From an uncultured Eubacterium sp. (GTDB lineage: Bacteria > Bacillota > Clostridia > Lachnospirales > Lachnospiraceae): DNA of 64,000 nt. Every line of letters starts with the position of its first letter. The stretch's first letter is position 1. Shown here in pieces: positions 62,748 to 64,000 of the stretch. The notes under the pieces are model-generated. The model was not told the origin of the DNA and made no database searches. It saw only the letters and a list, made by a program, of their open reading frames with translations. A program made the translations under genes and the position numbers. Location of the stretch: positions 1-64,000 of the forward strand of contig CAMWXD010000008.1 of assembly GCA_947178105.1 (NCBI GenBank), written 5' to 3'.

Positions 62748-63815
62748 TTACGCTTTTCCGCTCAGCTTATGAATATATACGCAGTTCGGTGTCTCCACTT
62801 CCACCGGCTTCCCATGCATCAGGAAATATTTCCCATCGTAATTCATAGAAAAAATGCCGATGGAATTGTTGTCATGATTTAAGCACATAAAATGCTTTCC
62901 GTCTGGAAATACTGCGATTGCTTTTGGGAATTCCCCACCGATCCGGTTGTTGCATACAAGCGACAGCATCCCGGTCTCTTTATCTACTGCAAAGACAAGC
63001 ACCGAGTTGATGCCTGCGTCCGTACAGAACAAATAGTTGCCGTCCGGCGAAAATTCCATCGTCGTCGCACTGCATATTTCATCCTCAGAAGGGTCTTCGG
63101 TAGAAATCGTCTGGAGCTTTTCGAACTCCGGGTTGCCGCTGTTTGAAACATAGTAGCGGTATACATTCACTACGTTGGAAAGCTCGCACAATACATAGGC
63201 AAACTTGCCGTCCTTGCTAAAGCGCATTGCACGCGGCGCAGAATCCAGCGGGCACCTTAAAATGTCGTGATGGATAAGCTGTCCTCCTTCATAATCCAGC
63301 CTGTAGATCTTTACATGGTCAAGGCCTCCGTCTACCGCACACAAAAACTTCTGATCCGGCGTTACCTTGACGCAGTGCACATGCGGCCTGGAATTGCGCT
63401 CTGCAATGCAGCGCCCCATCCCCTTGTGAAACACGCCGTCGGCAATGCCCGCGATGGAACCGTCTTTATTTAAGCGCATCATCGATACCCTTGCATCATG
63501 GTAGCCTGCCACAAACAAATATTTGTCTTCCCGGTCCAGCTCCAGATAGCAGCCCCTCATGCCGCCGATCCATTCTTTGTTGATCTTTTCCAGATCTCCG
63601 TCTTCCAAAATATGGAATGCCTCTACCCCTTCATCTGCAATCGAATATAAAATATTTCCGCTGTGTGAAATAATTACATCAGATGAATTGCTGATCGGCA
63701 CCATCTTGCGTTCCTCGATCTGTCCATTTTCCACATCCACATCATAAATGTGGATGCCCAGGCTGTTTTCATGTGTGTAAGTACCTACATATGCTACATA
63801 TTTATCCTTTCCCAT
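62748..63815 (-). CDS. Lactonase family seven-bladed propeller protein
   Basis: The 355-residue protein has repeated blade motifs of the lactonase (6-phosphogluconolactonase, Pgl-like) family: YVGTYTHENSLGIHIYDVD, HCVKVTPDQKFLCAVDGG, MEFSPDGNYLFCTDAG. Some relatives hydrolyse 6-phosphogluconolactone; others have unknown substrates, so the exact reaction is open. It starts two bases after the stop of a U32 peptidase gene, with GAGGAGGACTGACA as the ribosome site inside that gene's end. Cytoplasmic. Confidence 0.85.
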   Translation of the reverse strand: MGKDKYVAYVGTYTHENSLGIHIYDVDVENGQIEERKMVPISNSSDVIISHSGNILYSIADEGVEAFHILEDGDLEKINKEWIGGMRGCYLELDREDKYLFVAGYHDARVSMMRLNKDGSIAGIADGVFHKGMGRCIAERNSRPHVHCVKVTPDQKFLCAVDGGLDHVKIYRLDYEGGQLIHHDILRCPLDSAPRAMRFSKDGKFAYVLCELSNVVNVYRYYVSNSGNPEFEKLQTISTEDPSEDEICSATTMEFSPDGNYLFCTDAGINSVLVFAVDKETGMLSLVCNNRIGGEFPKAIAVFPDGKHFMCLNHDNNSIGIFSMNYDGKYFLMHGKPVEVETPNCVYIHKLSGKA

Positions 63816-63817
63816 TG

Positions 63818-64000
63818 TCAGTCCTCCTCTTTTCTGCGCAAAATATCATACGGCTCTATGCCGCCGCCCGGTTCTTTTTCGTATTCCAGTTTCAAATACA
63901 GCGCCTGCTTTGGATGCGGCGCAGATTCCATCGGCGTCCCTTCCTCATCCAAAATCTCCAGAACCTTTACCTGTACATTCCGCCCGTCCGGCTTGATCGC
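63818..64000 (-). CDS. U32 family peptidase, C-terminal end (partial)
   Basis: Only the last 60 codons lie in the window. They read LEILDEEGTPMESAPHPKQA and end EPYDILRRKEED, which is the C-terminal beta-barrel end of U32 peptidases (collagenase-like/YhbU-type). The gene continues past the right edge and forms an operon with the lactonase-family gene. Confidence 0.7.
   Translation of the reverse strand, partial: AIKPDGRNVQVKVLEILDEEGTPMESAPHPKQALYLKLEYEKEPGGGIEPYDILRRKEED

Overview
The window looks like a chromosomal segment of a spore-forming, gut-type Firmicute, most likely a Lachnospiraceae (Blautia/Dorea-like) genome. This rests on a complete spo0A, strong GGAGG ribosome binding sites, carbohydrate ABC systems of MsmEFG type with AraC regulators and YesL, a stand-alone TrpB2, an Asd of the archaeal/yeast type, and IS4-, IS66- and serine-recombinase-type debris typical of that family. 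The family-level placement is inference; no search was possible.

Layout. 0-1.7 kb is a gene scar: a ptsI remnant and an aldo/keto reductase remnant, both internally deleted, the latter fused to a bacterial Ig-like domain. 1.8-7.5 kb holds a DUF917 protein with an NCS1 permease, an Rpn-type nuclease, a palindromic repeat element, a coiled-coil protein and a 55-residue protein absent from the ORF track. 7.6-16.9 kb is an alpha-galactoside uptake and hydrolysis locus: binding lipoprotein, two permeases, a membrane-anchored protein, YesL and a GH36 alpha-galactosidase on the minus strand, diverging from two tandem AraC regulators. 17.1-21.2 kb is an accessory patch: a Panacea/PemK toxin-antitoxin pair, a decayed second Panacea gene, remnants of a tyrosine integrase, a DUF262 gene and a serine recombinase, and an intact TetR-SDR pair with a clear operator over its promoter. 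21.2-23.0 kb carries a GGGtGRT protein and a NifU-like partner.

23.2-29.7 kb is the most unusual stretch. An IS4-type transposase is split into an N-terminal and a C-terminal half that share an 82-83 bp direct repeat. Between them lie a type I toxin/antisense RNA locus, transposon and phage-type fragments, and a long Ig-like cell-surface protein whose single reading frame is broken by one in-frame TAG. A second type I locus of the same design (31-residue toxin, same antisense promoter, Shine-Dalgarno hairpin) lies at 47.9-48.3 kb.

29.8-44.3 kb is mainly core: NUDIX-GNAT fusion, hexapeptide-repeat protein, TopB, DUF234-type ATPase, asd, argH, queH, an ABC transporter without binding protein, TrpB2, and an ECF sigma/anti-sigma pair. 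44.4-47.3 kb is a BlaI-BlaR1-like regulator pair with two palindromic operators. After tRNA-Thr(CGT) come a cupin regulator with a spermidine/putrescine potABCD operon, a DUF5688 protein, glgA, spo0A with upstream 0A boxes, aroC, a type IIG restriction-modification pair closely matching the Eco57I arrangement, a lactonase-family propeller and the tail of a U32 peptidase.

A recurring theme is decay through deletions inside genes that leave both ends recognisable (ptsI, aldo/keto reductase, Panacea, a phage-type protein), beside one-base frameshifts and one nonsense codon.
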